Assembly (NCBI GenBank): GCA_903832635.1
Contig: CAILCF010000001.1
Coordinates: forward strand, 186,001 to 250,000
Length of the DNA: 64,000 bases
Direction: 5' to 3'
From: an uncultured bacterium
GTDB lineage: Bacteria; Patescibacteriota; Saccharimonadia; Saccharimonadales; Saccharimonadaceae
Shown here: one piece after another, positions 8,106 through 16,597 of the stretch
How positions within the stretch are numbered: position 1 is the stretch's first letter
Layout: each line of letters begins with the position of its first letter
Notes under the pieces: model-generated
The model's input: only the letters and a program-made list of their open reading frames with translations
Told to the model about the DNA's origin: nothing
Database searches by the model: none
Translations under genes and position numbers: made by a program

Positions 8106-8200
8106 CCCGTTAGAATCCCTTCCTAAGTAAAAAAAGTCCTGATGGGTATGTATGTGATTCTAAGTTGAGGATTCTAACGGGACGCATTAATTCAAGTATA
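8104..8200 (-). promoter_or_regulatory. leader element A: inverted repeats around the GT4 leader ORF, with its promoter
   Basis: Arms GGATTCTAACGGGA (8169-8182) and its complement (8104-8118) enclose about 50 bp. In the transcript, the 5' arm holds the leader start and the 3' arm holds the GT4 start ATG. They would pair over about 19 bp with two G-U pairs. TATACT (minus strand, 8195-8200) lies 7 nt before the leader ATG, giving a leaderless start. Compared with elements B and C, the inner half of the stem is different in both arms (AGAATCC/GGATTCT instead of AGAGCTC/GAGCTCT), which is covariation. Confidence 0.6.
8110..8187 (-). CDS. leader peptide A (25 aa, MRPVR type)
   Basis: Not in the ORF track. 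It encodes MRPVRILNLESHTYPSGLFL followed by LRKGF and ends at TAA, 4 nt (CGGG) before the GT4 start. AGGAAGGG near its end could serve as the ribosome site for the downstream gene. Its position, stop spacing and first codons match two other leaders in the window (10869-10970 and 31051-31152), but the middle is unrelated. This argues that the ends matter and the peptide sequence matters less. Confidence 0.5.
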   Translation of the reverse strand: MRPVRILNLESHTYPSGLFLLRKGF

Positions 8201-8226
8201 TCACTTACGAGGCTATGAAATGTCGC

Positions 8227-8841
8227 CTAGTTTCGGCTTTTTGAAACTCTAACCACATGCTTTAGTTCGGCTGGGTCCACGCTCCACATCTCATCTTCAA
8301 CCCGTCGAAGAGTTTTGGGTTTATCCGATTCTTCAGATTCTGCCCGTGTAAATACGGTTATCTTTTTTGTCGATCCCAAATCAGTCAGTTCGATAGACCC
8401 ATCTTCGGATTGTCTGACCTTCAGGTATGCGCCCGGTCTTGTGACATCTTGGTTCAGACTGCTATGTGAGTCGGGACCAATGTCGCGCTGGTCTCGTTTG
8501 CTAGCTAAGCCTAATATTTCAGCTCTGTGTCCCGGGGAATACCTGGATAATACCGTGCTGTGGACATAATCGGGCTGGTTCATAGTTTCAGACCCAAGTC
8601 TAGTATCTGTATCAACAAGGAAGACAAATGCAGTGCCAATTTCGATGACTGCCATTAATTTTTGTTCAGTACCACTCAACCCCTCTAAGCAACTGGCCAT
8701 AGCTAATTCCGGGGACTCCAAAAGGGGGATTTTGTAAGGTTCGCCCAGCTCTAAAACTGTCGAATCGAATTTTTCATTCAGGTCCTCTTGCAGTGCCTCG
8801 GTAGGAGTTAATTCCTTGTTTTTCGCTTGCTCTGGTGACAC
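8227..8841 (-). CDS. protein with a C-terminal FHA-like region
   Basis: Function not recognised. The start is moved to GTG at 8841 because AAAGGAGG lies 7 nt before it, giving 204 aa. The C-terminal half has the look of a divergent FHA domain: RDIGPDSHSSLNQDVTRPGA (about 130-150), then a strand and ELTDLGST (about 165-173), recalling the R...S..H and D.gStNGt positions; here NG is replaced by KK. FHA domains bind phosphothreonine peptides, so this would point to Ser/Thr kinase signalling, but the match is by eye only. It has no signal peptide and is divergent from the toxin-antitoxin pair. Confidence 0.5.
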   Translation of the reverse strand: MSPEQAKNKELTPTEALQEDLNEKFDSTVLELGEPYKIPLLESPELAMASCLEGLSGTEQKLMAVIEIGTAFVFLVDTDTRLGSETMNQPDYVHSTVLSRYSPGHRAEILGLASKRDQRDIGPDSHSSLNQDVTRPGAYLKVRQSEDGSIELTDLGSTKKITVFTRAESEESDKPKTLRRVEDEMWSVDPAELKHVVRVSKSRN

Positions 8842-8982
8842 CGCCAAACCTCCTTTACATGAATCTATGCGTATATAATAGCATATTCTTAACAATACGT
8901 CGATTTAGTGTTTATACTTATCCCGCATATGCATATTGATGCAATGATGCAAGTATGCTATTATGTAACAAAGGAGAAAAAT

Positions 8983-9201
8983 ATGCGTACAACAATCACA
9001 ATTAACGACACATTATTTCGCGCTTTAAAGATGCGCGCCGTCGAATCAGATGAAAGTGTCTCAAAACTCGTCGAAGACGCAGTTAAATACCAAATTCTAG
9101 AGGATTTGGAAGATATTGAAGACGCCAAAGCTCGCGAAAACGAACCCAGCTACTCTTTTGACGACCTCGTTGCTCGCTTCAAAGCAGAGGGCTTGATATA
9201 G
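8983..9201 (+). CDS. ribbon-helix-helix antitoxin
   Basis: 72 aa from the ATG at 8983, which has AAAGGAG 6 nt upstream; the track start at 8908 is too early. MRTTITINDTLFRALKMRAV is a typical RHH strand-helix beginning, and the acidic C-terminus (LEDLEDIEDAKARENE) would wrap the toxin. It lies 4 nt before a RelE-like gene, the normal antitoxin-first order. The upstream region holds repeated ATGCAT/ATGCAA words (GCATATGCAT, GATGCAATGATGCAAG) that could be the operator for autorepression. Confidence 0.85.
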   Translation: MRTTITINDTLFRALKMRAVESDESVSKLVEDAVKYQILEDLEDIEDAKARENEPSYSFDDLVARFKAEGLI

Positions 9202-9205
9202 GATT

Positions 9206-9466
9206 ATGTACAGTATTCTGTACAAAAAATCTGCCGAAAAAGAACTCGAAAAGTTACCAAAATCTATTAGAGTTGTGATATTGAAGAAGATTCAAGCACT
9301 TCGGGGCGATCCACGACCGAACGGTTCGGTCAAATTGCGAGGAGCGGAAGATTTATATAGGATTAGACATACGGACTACCGTATTATCTATAGTTTTAAT
9401 GATGGCGAACTAACGATATTTGTTATCAAGGTTGCTCATCGTAAAGATGTATACAAGGATTTTTAA
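9206..9466 (+). CDS. RelE/ParE-family toxin
   Basis: 86 aa, basic. Seen: KKSAEKELEKLPKSIRVVIL helix, RLRGAEDLYRIR-type strand (here KLRGAEDLYRIRHTDYRIIYS) and the C-terminal FVIKVAHRKDVYK, all positions typical of RelE mRNA interferases. Known members cut mRNA in the ribosome A site; ParE relatives attack gyrase, and the sequence does not separate the two with certainty. It pairs with the RHH antitoxin and overlaps the end of the convergent GtrA gene by 4 bp. Confidence 0.85.
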   Translation: MYSILYKKSAEKELEKLPKSIRVVILKKIQALRGDPRPNGSVKLRGAEDLYRIRHTDYRIIYSFNDGELTIFVIKVAHRKDVYKDF

Positions 9467-9930
9467 GTTTTATTAACAAAAACGAATTTTTTGTACATCA
9501 GGTAATTCCAAGTCAATGAGGCAACGGTTGCCAGGCCTTTGCCGATGATTAGTACAACATTCGCTTTGAACCACGGGCCCAGCAGGCTACCAAGCCATGT
9601 AACAGTTGAACTATCAGTAAACCAACCCCCCAACAGACTATTAACACCACTTATAATAATCGGCTGGATTACCCACAAACCGATGATTGTGATGATTATA
9701 AAGTAGACGATGTGCTTGCCGGTAATATTTTTGGCTTTGAATGTGTATGATTTATTCGTAAAAAAACTAAAGACCATAGCAACAGAGGTCGAGGCGTAGT
9801 TGCTGGGGATTTGCGGGAAACCAAACACGTTGACCAAGGTAAACAAGATTCCCCAATCAATAACCGTGGCGGCTAGGCCGACGGTCGCAAAGCGGATTTG
9901 CTCAGCGTACTTTTTTATCGGATTTTTCAC
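9463..9930 (-). CDS. GtrA-like membrane protein (flippase family)
   Basis: Small membrane protein with four hydrophobic segments. GtrA proteins are thought to move polyprenyl-phosphate-linked sugars across the membrane. Start set to GTG at 9930 (VKNPIKKYAEQIRFATVG), with GAGGAAAG upstream, giving 155 aa. The GtrA pattern is FATVGLAATVIDWGILFTLV and FSFFTNKSYTF. It overlaps the end of the GtrB-like gene by 29 bp, so the two form a translationally coupled pair, the usual partner arrangement. Confidence 0.85.
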   Translation of the reverse strand: MKNPIKKYAEQIRFATVGLAATVIDWGILFTLVNVFGFPQIPSNYASTSVAMVFSFFTNKSYTFKAKNITGKHIVYFIIITIIGLWVIQPIIISGVNSLLGGWFTDSSTVTWLGSLLGPWFKANVVLIIGKGLATVASLTWNYLMYKKFVFVNKT

Positions 9931-10864
9931 TAGTGTTACTTTCCTCGATGTAATAAAGCGGGCGCTGTTTGACCTCTTTAAAAATTCGGCCGATATATTC
10001 ACCGATTACACCCAGCGATAGCAGTTGGACGCCGCCCAAAAACAGCACAACTGCCATCAGTGACGGATAGCCGGCAACGGTATCGCCAAACATAGCAGCT
10101 TTAATAATTACCCAAAAAAGGTAAATAAATGCAGAGACTGAAATTATTACGCCGAAAAACGAAGAAATTCGCAGTGGTGTCGTCGAAAACGAAGTAATCC
10201 CGTCGATTGCCAAATTAATTAGTTTTCGATAGTTTTGTTTAACTTCACCGGCTGCGCGTGGGTCGCGGTCGTAGGTGATTTCTTTTTTCTTGAAACCAAC
10301 CCAGCTGAACATGCCTTTGGTGTAGCGTTCGGATTCGCGTAGTTTTTTCAAGGCTTCAACACAACGTCGGTCTAATAACCGGAAATCACCGGTATTTCGG
10401 GGGATTTTTATCAGTTGACCCTGAGTCATTTTGTTCAACAGCCAATAATAAGTATTGGCGGTCACTATCTTTATCCAAGTTTCACCCTCGCGACTACTGC
10501 GCTTGGCATAAACGTCGTCATAGCCTTCTTCCCAGAACTTAATCATCTTTGGAATCAATTCCGGCGGATCCTGCAAATCAGCGTCGATAATTACCGTCGC
10601 ATCACCCGTAACGTGGTCCAATCCGGCAATCATGCCGATTTCTTTGCCAAAATTACGTGACAAACTGACATATTTTACTCGGTCGTCTTTTTTGGCGTAA
10701 TCTTTGATTATCTGTAGGGTTTTATCCTTGCTGCCGTCATCAGCAAACAAAAACTCAAATGCATACGATTTATTATCATTAGCTAGTTTACCAATACGTT
10801 GGTACAGGTGTTCTAAAACTTCTTGCTCGTTATAAGCGGGGATTAAAATACTAATTTTTTTCAT
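9902..10864 (-). CDS. GtrB/DPM1-type polyprenyl-phosphate glycosyltransferase (GT2)
   Basis: Likely transfers a sugar from a nucleotide donor to undecaprenyl phosphate on the inner face of the membrane. Seen: 320 aa; MKKISILIPAYNEQEVLEHL; FADDGSKDKT (40-49); DADLQDPPE (94-102), the metal-binding and DPM-type motif; then two C-terminal membrane helices (about 228-255 and 262-290). GtrA follows directly. A 33-codon leader ORF ends 4 nt before its start, and the start codon lies in an inverted repeat that can pair with the leader start. Confidence 0.9.
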   Translation of the reverse strand: MKKISILIPAYNEQEVLEHLYQRIGKLANDNKSYAFEFLFADDGSKDKTLQIIKDYAKKDDRVKYVSLSRNFGKEIGMIAGLDHVTGDATVIIDADLQDPPELIPKMIKFWEEGYDDVYAKRSSREGETWIKIVTANTYYWLLNKMTQGQLIKIPRNTGDFRLLDRRCVEALKKLRESERYTKGMFSWVGFKKKEITYDRDPRAAGEVKQNYRKLINLAIDGITSFSTTPLRISSFFGVIISVSAFIYLFWVIIKAAMFGDTVAGYPSLMAVVLFLGGVQLLSLGVIGEYIGRIFKEVKQRPLYYIEESNTSEKSDKKVR

Positions 10865-10983
10865 CCCGTTAGAGCTCCTTAGTTAATTTATTGTTACGAA
10901 TAGCCGTCAGTTCTATTATTATCCTTGCGCTATACCTACAAGTATCAATAAGAGCTCTAACGGAATTCATCAGTACTAGTATA
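10863..10983 (-). promoter_or_regulatory. leader element B: inverted repeats around the GtrB leader ORF, with its promoter
   Basis: GAGCTCTAACGGAAT (10952-10966) and GAGCTCTAACGGGAT (complement of 10863-10877) face each other across about 75 bp. In RNA they pair over 15 bp with one G-U. The 3' arm contains GGAGCTC and the GtrB ATG region. TATACT (minus strand, 10978-10983) is 7 nt from the leader ATG, the same spacing as in element A. Confidence 0.6.
10869..10970 (-). CDS. leader peptide B (33 aa, MNSVR type)
   Basis: Not in the ORF track. It starts MNSVRALIDTCRYSARIII and ends NNKLTKEL; its final codons AAG GAG CTC TAA are also the ribosome site of the next gene, and CGGG separates the TAA from the GtrB ATG. 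It has exactly the same length as leader C (31051-31152) and shares its ends. The middle is not conserved. Confidence 0.5.
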   Translation of the reverse strand: MNSVRALIDTCRYSARIIIELTAIRNNKLTKEL

Positions 10984-10991
10984 ACGCAAGA

Positions 10992-11091
10992 TGGTAGTTT
11001 GTAGGTAGTAGTTGGTATCTGGTTTAGCACTAACCGATTTTGCCATCTACCACATACTATCTACTATTTACCACCTACCACCTACTATCCG
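10992..11091. repeat. inverted pair of heptad arrays
   Basis: Left arm 10992-11026: TGGTAGT, TTGTAGG, TAGTAGT, TGGTATC, TGGTTTA. Right arm 11043-11090: CCATCTA, CCACATA, CTATCTA, CTATTTA, CCACCTA, CCACCTA, CTATCC. Both are in unbroken 7-bp register and in opposite orientation. A half copy of the palindrome family (CCGCCGTA) follows. It separates the divergent leader/GtrB and NYN genes. Confidence 0.8.
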
Positions 11092-11161
11092 CCGTATCAA
11101 TTTTAGTTATACAGTGAAATTATCGATTACCTGAACCATACTCTATCCAGCATTATGTTGC

Positions 11162-11174
11162 TATAATATGGCTC
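11162..11174 (+). promoter_or_regulatory. -10 box with leaderless spacing
   Basis: TATAAT then 7 nt then ATG of the NYN gene. There is no ribosome site. An ATG at 11168 opens only four codons and is not the start. Confidence 0.5.
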
Positions 11175-11840
11175 ATGGCTAAAAAGAAAACAATATTGTA
11201 TGTTGATGGCGAAAACTTCCTTTTCAAGGTCGCAGATATACTTAAGGCTAATAAAAACGTTAGATATAAGTACGAGATAACTCAGTTCAGCTTTGCTATG
11301 TTATGCGAAACGGCTTTGAATGAATATTCTGTCGATGATAGAAAATACTATGCCGCAAAAGTTCATTTTCATGACGATACACCTGAACTAGCGAAAAAAT
11401 CAAATCAGATTATCGAATCGCAAAGAAGGTTAAAGCGTAATTTAACAAACGACGGTACAAGTTTTATCTCATCCGGCAATGTACGATTGCAAGACATAAT
11501 ACCAGCGACACGTAATTCTCTTGTGAAATATATATTCAAAGAAAAAGGTACTGACGTTCAGTTAGCTGTGGATATACTTTCTGATGTTTGTGGCGGAAAC
11601 GTTTCGACTGTTTTAATACTGAGCTCGGACTCAGACATGCAACCGGTAGTCCGAGAAGTAAAACGACGAGGTGGTAGAATAGTCTATGTCGGCTTTGAAG
11701 ATAAACCAAACGTAGGTTTGAGCAATAGTTGTCACCAAACTATATTATTAAGGAAAAAAGAGATAATCGATGCATGGAAGGGGCCACAACCACCATTAAA
11801 CATAAGCAATTATCCACAAGTTGACAAAAAACGGTCTTGA
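11175..11840 (+). CDS. NYN-domain protein (PIN-like nuclease fold)
   Basis: 221 aa. Acidic positions of the NYN/PIN active site are visible: LYVDGENF (8-15), EKGTDVQLAVDIL (about 124-136) and SSDSDMQPVV (about 150-160), followed by RRGGRIVYVGF. NYN proteins are predicted metal-dependent RNases acting in RNA turnover; the target is unknown. It is a single-gene unit with its own promoter and a terminator. A second NYN gene lies at 36222, with a similar leaderless promoter. Confidence 0.85.
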   Translation: MAKKKTILYVDGENFLFKVADILKANKNVRYKYEITQFSFAMLCETALNEYSVDDRKYYAAKVHFHDDTPELAKKSNQIIESQRRLKRNLTNDGTSFISSGNVRLQDIIPATRNSLVKYIFKEKGTDVQLAVDILSDVCGGNVSTVLILSSDSDMQPVVREVKRRGGRIVYVGFEDKPNVGLSNSCHQTILLRKKEIIDAWKGPQPPLNISNYPQVDKKRS

Positions 11841-11876
11841 CATCCTAATATAAATAGACCATACTTAATATATAAA

Positions 11877-11913
11877 CACCTCGTCCTCGCATTCGTGCTC
11901 GACGAGGTTTTAT
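11877..11913 (+). terminator. rho-independent terminator after the NYN gene
   Basis: Stem CACCTCGTC / GACGAGGTTTT with a loop of about 15 nt, followed by TTTTATGTTTTTA. It lies about 40 bp past the stop. Confidence 0.7.
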
Positions 11914-11938
11914 GTTTTTATGGTATCTGACTTTTCAT

Positions 11939-11973
11939 CCCATTTCCTATTTCCTAAACCCCAACCCCTAACG
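11939..11973. repeat. heptad array of the CCYATTT type
   Basis: CCCATTT, CCTATTT, CCTAAAC, CCCAACC, CCTAACG in exact 7-bp register. It runs into the stop codon of the next gene (minus strand, 11968), so the repeat forms the end of that gene. Related arrays lie at 40887, 41315, 42805 and inside rmlCD. Confidence 0.7.
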
Positions 11974-12978
11974 CTTACCTGTGAACATCCTACGTAATTT
12001 TCTTAGTCCGGTTTGGTCTGGCGGCAAATCGTTCCAAAGCATATTTTTTATGTATTTTGTTGAAACGCGTTTATTTTTTTGAATTGCCCATCTTTCGCTC
12101 AGCTTTTTGAAACCCAACCAAAACGACATCCAGGCACCCTTTATGGCGTATTTTCCATTACCCTTGGCGATTGCGTTAAAAAACATTAACGCGTAGGCAA
12201 AATAAAAACGAATTCCGATAGGCAATAACAAACCGCGTGGTACATTTTTTATAAATAACAGCGGTAAGTTTTTAAAAGTTTGATAAACTGCCATACCCGG
12301 CATTTTTTTACTGGTCGCACCTTGTTTGTGATAGGCAATTGCTTTTGGCTCATAGGCAACCTTCCAGCCAGCCAACTGTGCCCTAAAACTAACATCGGTA
12401 TCTTCGTAATAGGCGAAAAAGTCATCATCAAACAGTCCAATTTCGCGTAGCATCTCGGTTTTATATAAACTACCGCCACCGCTGGCACTAAATACAAACT
12501 CACTTTTTGGCGCGGTTGTTGTTTTATCATTTCGATTCCGCGGGAAAGGCAACCCCCAAATCGAATACCAATCTCCGGTGCTATCAATTGTCTTACCGTC
12601 CGAATGCAACAGTAGTCCGGTACTAATACCAATCTCTTTTGGTTTTGACGAATCAACCAAGCATTTCAACCAATCTTTATCTGCGATGGAATCGTTATTA
12701 AACAGGGCTACGTAATCACAGTCGTTGTTTAGCGCCCATTCGATACCTGTATTTACGCCACCTGTAAAACCAAAGTTTTTTGGGTTATAAACTACTTCGA
12801 TATTTTCGGAATGTTCTTTTTGGTATTTACGTAGTAATTCGACTGACTTATCGGTCGACCCATTGTCAATAACTACAATCATAAAATCTTTATAAGATTG
12901 TCTTTGTAATGAGTACAGACAGCCCAAGGTATCTACGATACCATTCCAGTTTAGGACAACAATTGCAACTCTTTTCAT
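11968..12978 (-). CDS. glycosyltransferase family 2 (rhamnosyltransferase-like)
   Basis: 336 aa. MKRVAIVVLNWNGIVDTLGCL and VIDNGSTDKSVELL form the nucleotide-binding part; FNNDSIADKDWL has the DxD-type position; FFAYYEDTDVSFRAQLAGW is the E-D-D signature of the WcaE/WsaF rhamnosyltransferase-like branch. It would act on the cytoplasmic face in glycan assembly. dTDP-rhamnose genes are present in the window, so rhamnose is a reasonable but unproven donor. The C-terminal basic residues include the repeat-derived end. Confidence 0.88.
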   Translation of the reverse strand: MKRVAIVVLNWNGIVDTLGCLYSLQRQSYKDFMIVVIDNGSTDKSVELLRKYQKEHSENIEVVYNPKNFGFTGGVNTGIEWALNNDCDYVALFNNDSIADKDWLKCLVDSSKPKEIGISTGLLLHSDGKTIDSTGDWYSIWGLPFPRNRNDKTTTAPKSEFVFSASGGGSLYKTEMLREIGLFDDDFFAYYEDTDVSFRAQLAGWKVAYEPKAIAYHKQGATSKKMPGMAVYQTFKNLPLLFIKNVPRGLLLPIGIRFYFAYALMFFNAIAKGNGKYAIKGAWMSFWLGFKKLSERWAIQKNKRVSTKYIKNMLWNDLPPDQTGLRKLRRMFTGKR

Positions 12979-13058
12979 AACGATGTATCTATCTTATAAC
13001 AAAAGTCGGCGAGCGAATAATAAATGCACATCAATCTGATATAATTAAACGCAGACTT

Positions 13059-13868
13059 ATGAAACTATCTAATATTTTTAGTAGGCGAAATCGCATTTTG
13101 CTTCGCGAACTCGTCATCACCGACTTCAAACTGCGTTACCAAGGTTCAGTGCTTGGATATGCCTGGTCGCTTTTGAAACCGCTATTCATGTTTGCTATTT
13201 TGTATGTTGTTTTCGGTCTTTTGATAAAATTGGGATCGGTCGAACATTATTCGGTATATCTGTTACTTGGTATCGTCCTTTGGACTTTTTTCGCCGAAGC
13301 CACGAATCAGGGCCTATCGTCGATAGTTGGGCGTGGCGATGTTATACGAAAAATAAGCTTTCCAAAGTATATTATCGTTCTATCAACAACGATATCTGCG
13401 CTGGTTAATCTAACACTGAACTTGGTAATTGTTGCGTTTTTCATGCTGATTAACGGGGTAACTCTTCATTGGTCAGTAGTATTATTCCCTCTTTATATAA
13501 TTGAAATCTACATCCTAGCTCTTGGGCTTGCATTTTTCTTATCGGCTGTAAATGTTAAATATCGTGATACGGGGCACATTTGGGAGATAATTATGCAGGC
13601 TGCTTTCTACGCTACTCCGATTATTTATCCACTTTCACTAGTAGTAGCAAAAAGCGAATTTATTGCAAAACTATTAATGTTAAACCCCCTGGCACAGGCA
13701 ATCCAAGGGGCACGCTATGCGCTTGTAACACACGAGACAATAACAGCAGCCAATTTATTTAGTAATGTTATATATATGCTGATACCATTCGCAATCGTTA
13801 TATTCATATTTATCGCAGGTACACTGTATTTCAAGAAGAATTCTAAATATTTTGCGGAGAATATATAA
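13059..13868 (+). CDS. wzm: polysaccharide ABC exporter, membrane subunit (Wzm/TagG type)
   Basis: 269 aa, six hydrophobic segments, start FSRRNRILLRELVITDFKLRYQGS with the ABC-2 family signature LGYAWSLLKPL. Together with the next gene it would export a lipid-linked polysaccharide or teichoic-acid-like polymer. A TATAAT box lies at 13040. The gene ends directly against wzt (TAA then ATG), so the pair is co-translated. Confidence 0.92.
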   Translation: MKLSNIFSRRNRILLRELVITDFKLRYQGSVLGYAWSLLKPLFMFAILYVVFGLLIKLGSVEHYSVYLLLGIVLWTFFAEATNQGLSSIVGRGDVIRKISFPKYIIVLSTTISALVNLTLNLVIVAFFMLINGVTLHWSVVLFPLYIIEIYILALGLAFFLSAVNVKYRDTGHIWEIIMQAAFYATPIIYPLSLVVAKSEFIAKLLMLNPLAQAIQGARYALVTHETITAANLFSNVIYMLIPFAIVIFIFIAGTLYFKKNSKYFAENI

Positions 13869-15074
13869 ATGGCAGAAAATGAAATACAACCCGCAATCAG
13901 TGTCTGGAATGTTAATAAATCATTTCATATACCCCTAGAGAAGAGCGGTGGTATCAAACAAAAACTCATTAATCAACTTAAGGGGCGAAAAGGATACCGT
14001 GATTTTCAAGCATTAAAGGATATGTCTTTCACAGTAAAAAAAGGAGAGTTTTTTGGCATTGTTGGCAGGAACGGAAGCGGAAAAAGTACTTTACTAAAGA
14101 TTATGGCAGGTATTTACACGCCGCAAAAAGGGAATATACAAGTTAATGGAGCACTTGTCCCGTTCATTGAACTTGGTGTTGGCTTCAACCCAGAGCTGAC
14201 TGGAAGGGAAAATGTATTTTTAAACGGGGCATTACTCGGGTTTGGTCGTAGAGAAATTGAGGGTATGTATGATGATATAGTTGATTTTGCTGAGATACGC
14301 GAGTTTATGGAAGAAAGATTAAAAAACTATTCTTCTGGTATGCAGGTCAGGCTGGCGTTTTCAATTGCGATTAGAGCAAAGAGCGATATATTATTACTTG
14401 ATGAAGTGTTGGCGGTTGGGGATGAGGCCTTTCAGCGTAAGTGTGTAGATTATTTTTATAGGATAAAAAGAAGTAACCAAACAGTTGTTCTTGTTACGCA
14501 CGATATGACGAATGTTGAACGTTTTTGTGACAGAGCATTAGTTTTAAATAACAATAAGATTATGGGCATTTATAAACCCGCCAAAGCCAAGATGATTTAC
14601 GAACAGCTTAATCGTGATACGAAATCCGGAACAGACAAATTTAAACTAGAAAAAAGATGGGGCAACAGAGAGGCTATTATTTCATCCATCAAAATAAACC
14701 AACAAAGCGGTGGTAATATTACTGTAAATCAGGGGGATCCTTTTGAAATTAGTGTAAAAACCGAATCAAAAGACGATAAAAAGATAATAGTGGGATTGGC
14801 ATTTTATGAAAACGACGGAACGGTTATGTCTGGGCCAAACAGCTATGGGAATGAATTTATGGCCAACGAATTAATGCGATATAAAGTTAAATCGTTACCA
14901 TTAAATCCAGGAGACTATAACTTGAGAGTTGCTCTTTATGCTGAGGACCATTTAACGGAGTACGATCATATAGAGGAAGCATTAAAGTTTAGGGTGGTTT
15001 CTGATAAACAATGTTATGGGAAGGTTAATCTATTTGGCGTTTGGGATAGTAGTAAGTCGGGAGATGAAAAATGA
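13869..15074 (+). CDS. wzt: polysaccharide ABC exporter, ATPase subunit with substrate-binding tail (Wzt type)
   Basis: 401 aa. Walker A GRNGSGKST (66-74), signature YSSGMQVRLAFSIAI (about 155), Walker B ILLLDEVLAVGDEAF (about 176). After residue 260 comes a beta-rich domain matching the Wzt C-terminal region, which in E. coli O9a recognises the finished polysaccharide end. Its presence suggests that export here is coupled to a modified glycan terminus. GCGGAG just before the ATG serves as ribosome site. It overlaps the next GT2 gene by 4 nt (ATGA). Confidence 0.93.
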   Translation: MAENEIQPAISVWNVNKSFHIPLEKSGGIKQKLINQLKGRKGYRDFQALKDMSFTVKKGEFFGIVGRNGSGKSTLLKIMAGIYTPQKGNIQVNGALVPFIELGVGFNPELTGRENVFLNGALLGFGRREIEGMYDDIVDFAEIREFMEERLKNYSSGMQVRLAFSIAIRAKSDILLLDEVLAVGDEAFQRKCVDYFYRIKRSNQTVVLVTHDMTNVERFCDRALVLNNNKIMGIYKPAKAKMIYEQLNRDTKSGTDKFKLEKRWGNREAIISSIKINQQSGGNITVNQGDPFEISVKTESKDDKKIIVGLAFYENDGTVMSGPNSYGNEFMANELMRYKVKSLPLNPGDYNLRVALYAEDHLTEYDHIEEALKFRVVSDKQCYGKVNLFGVWDSSKSGDEK

Positions 15075-16597
15075 TAAAACGAGCTGTTAGAAAAATATTT
15101 CCAACCAGTAGTAAAACGGGCCGAATACTCAAGGAAGTAGCTTCAAAAGTGGGTCTGGCGAAACCGTGGTTTTATAGCATAGAATATTCTAATTGGGTAC
15201 AAAACGTTGAACCGAAGATATTCCTTCCTTTGGTCAAAATAAAGAAAAAAAAAGCCCCGCTTTTTAGCATAATTGTACCCTTTTTCAATACGGACGATAA
15301 ATACTTATCACCGCTAATGGAATCTATGCTTAACCAGTCGTTTGACGACTGGGAACTAATTATGGGTGATGGCTCGAATAAGCCAGTGAGGTCGGCCGTG
15401 ATAAAGGAAGTCTCTAAACAAGATATTCGTTTGAAATACTATAAATTTAATATAAACACCGATATATCTGGCAACACCAACCAAGCGTTAGAACATGCAG
15501 TCGGTGAATATATAGTTTTTTGTGATCATGACGATATTTTAAGCCCACATGCCCTAAACGAAGTAGCGGCTGTAATAACAGAAAACGAGGACGTTGATAT
15601 CATATATAGCGATGAGGATAAAATAGACGATAAGGGCACCTGGAGGCACAGTCCTTTTTTCAAGCCAGACTGGTCGCCGCATTTATTACTTTATACAAAT
15701 TACCTAAACCATCTGACCGTAATCAAACGCACTCTGGTCAATAAAGAGGGCGGTCTGAGAAAAGAGCTCAATGGGTCCCAGGATTACGATTTGCTACTAA
15801 GGGTAATCAGACGTAATGAAAACATCAAGATTAAACATATCAGCAAAATACTTTATCACTGGCGCGAGGCGGCAGGTTCGACAGCAGCTGAATTTTCAAA
15901 TAAATCATATGCGTTTAAAAATGGACAACGTGCTTTACAAGAATTCTTAGACGAATCTAATATAAACGGGGAAACCCAAATTATCAACGGCAGGCCGGGG
16001 CATTATGAACAAATTTTAAAACCAAGTAAGATTAAAAAAGTAGCGGTCTTAGCCAGGGTTAGTGAAAATAATCTAGAAAACGAATTAATTTTGGACAATT
16101 TTAAGGATTTAACCGATTCCGACAGCCTGTCTATAGATTTTGTTAATAGTTTAGATAACGAAAAAGCGTATGATGCAGTTATTGAGATAAATGTAGTCGC
16201 CTACCCTGAAGGTCTCGATTGGGTTGATAGACTTGTTGGTGTTTTGGAAATGCCAGAGGTCGATTCAGTATCGCCAAGGATTATTTCAACCGATAGGCTT
16301 CAGGTGGTTGATATGGGCATAGTCCGTGATAAGAGCGGAAACGAAGTCAAGCTATTTAAAGGGTTGGCGGTTGACGATGCGACCATTAATGGTGACACCC
16401 GCTGGGTAAGAGACGTAGATAAGCTGTCTGGAAATATTATTTGCCGAAAGACGAAACCGGACGGAAGTGAAAAATATAAAGTAATTTGGTCAAATGTTGA
16501 TTTCGTACACTATCCCGTATTTGGCCATCAATCTTTTTTCAACAGTAATTTAATGATTGACGAAGAAGGAATGATTTTACCTCGTGAAATTAGCTAG
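15071..16597 (+). CDS. glycosyltransferase family 2, long form
   Basis: 508 aa. The GT-A domain begins near residue 65: FSIIVPFFNTDDKYLSPLMES; FCDHDDILSPHAL is the DxD region; YSDEDKIDDKGTW is typical of the O-antigen GT2 group. The C-terminal 170 residues have no clear second catalytic domain. Many proteins of this type carry two GT2 modules, so this may be a single-domain version with a degenerate tail. It lies in the exporter operon and overlaps both neighbours, so it probably acts on the exported glycan. Confidence 0.85.
   Translation: MIKRAVRKIFPTSSKTGRILKEVASKVGLAKPWFYSIEYSNWVQNVEPKIFLPLVKIKKKKAPLFSIIVPFFNTDDKYLSPLMESMLNQSFDDWELIMGDGSNKPVRSAVIKEVSKQDIRLKYYKFNINTDISGNTNQALEHAVGEYIVFCDHDDILSPHALNEVAAVITENEDVDIIYSDEDKIDDKGTWRHSPFFKPDWSPHLLLYTNYLNHLTVIKRTLVNKEGGLRKELNGSQDYDLLLRVIRRNENIKIKHISKILYHWREAAGSTAAEFSNKSYAFKNGQRALQEFLDESNINGETQIINGRPGHYEQILKPSKIKKVAVLARVSENNLENELILDNFKDLTDSDSLSIDFVNSLDNEKAYDAVIEINVVAYPEGLDWVDRLVGVLEMPEVDSVSPRIISTDRLQVVDMGIVRDKSGNEVKLFKGLAVDDATINGDTRWVRDVDKLSGNIICRKTKPDGSEKYKVIWSNVDFVHYPVFGHQSFFNSNLMIDEEGMILPREIS

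Noticed and set aside
8104-8183. Leader element A as a plain rho-independent terminator
   Set aside because: The arms are about 50 bp apart, there is no T tract after the stem in the transcribed direction, and the 3' arm contains a start codon of a real gene.
4994-11091. Heptad arrays as CRISPR
   Set aside because: Units are 7 bp with no spacers and no cas genes in the window. Not a CRISPR array.
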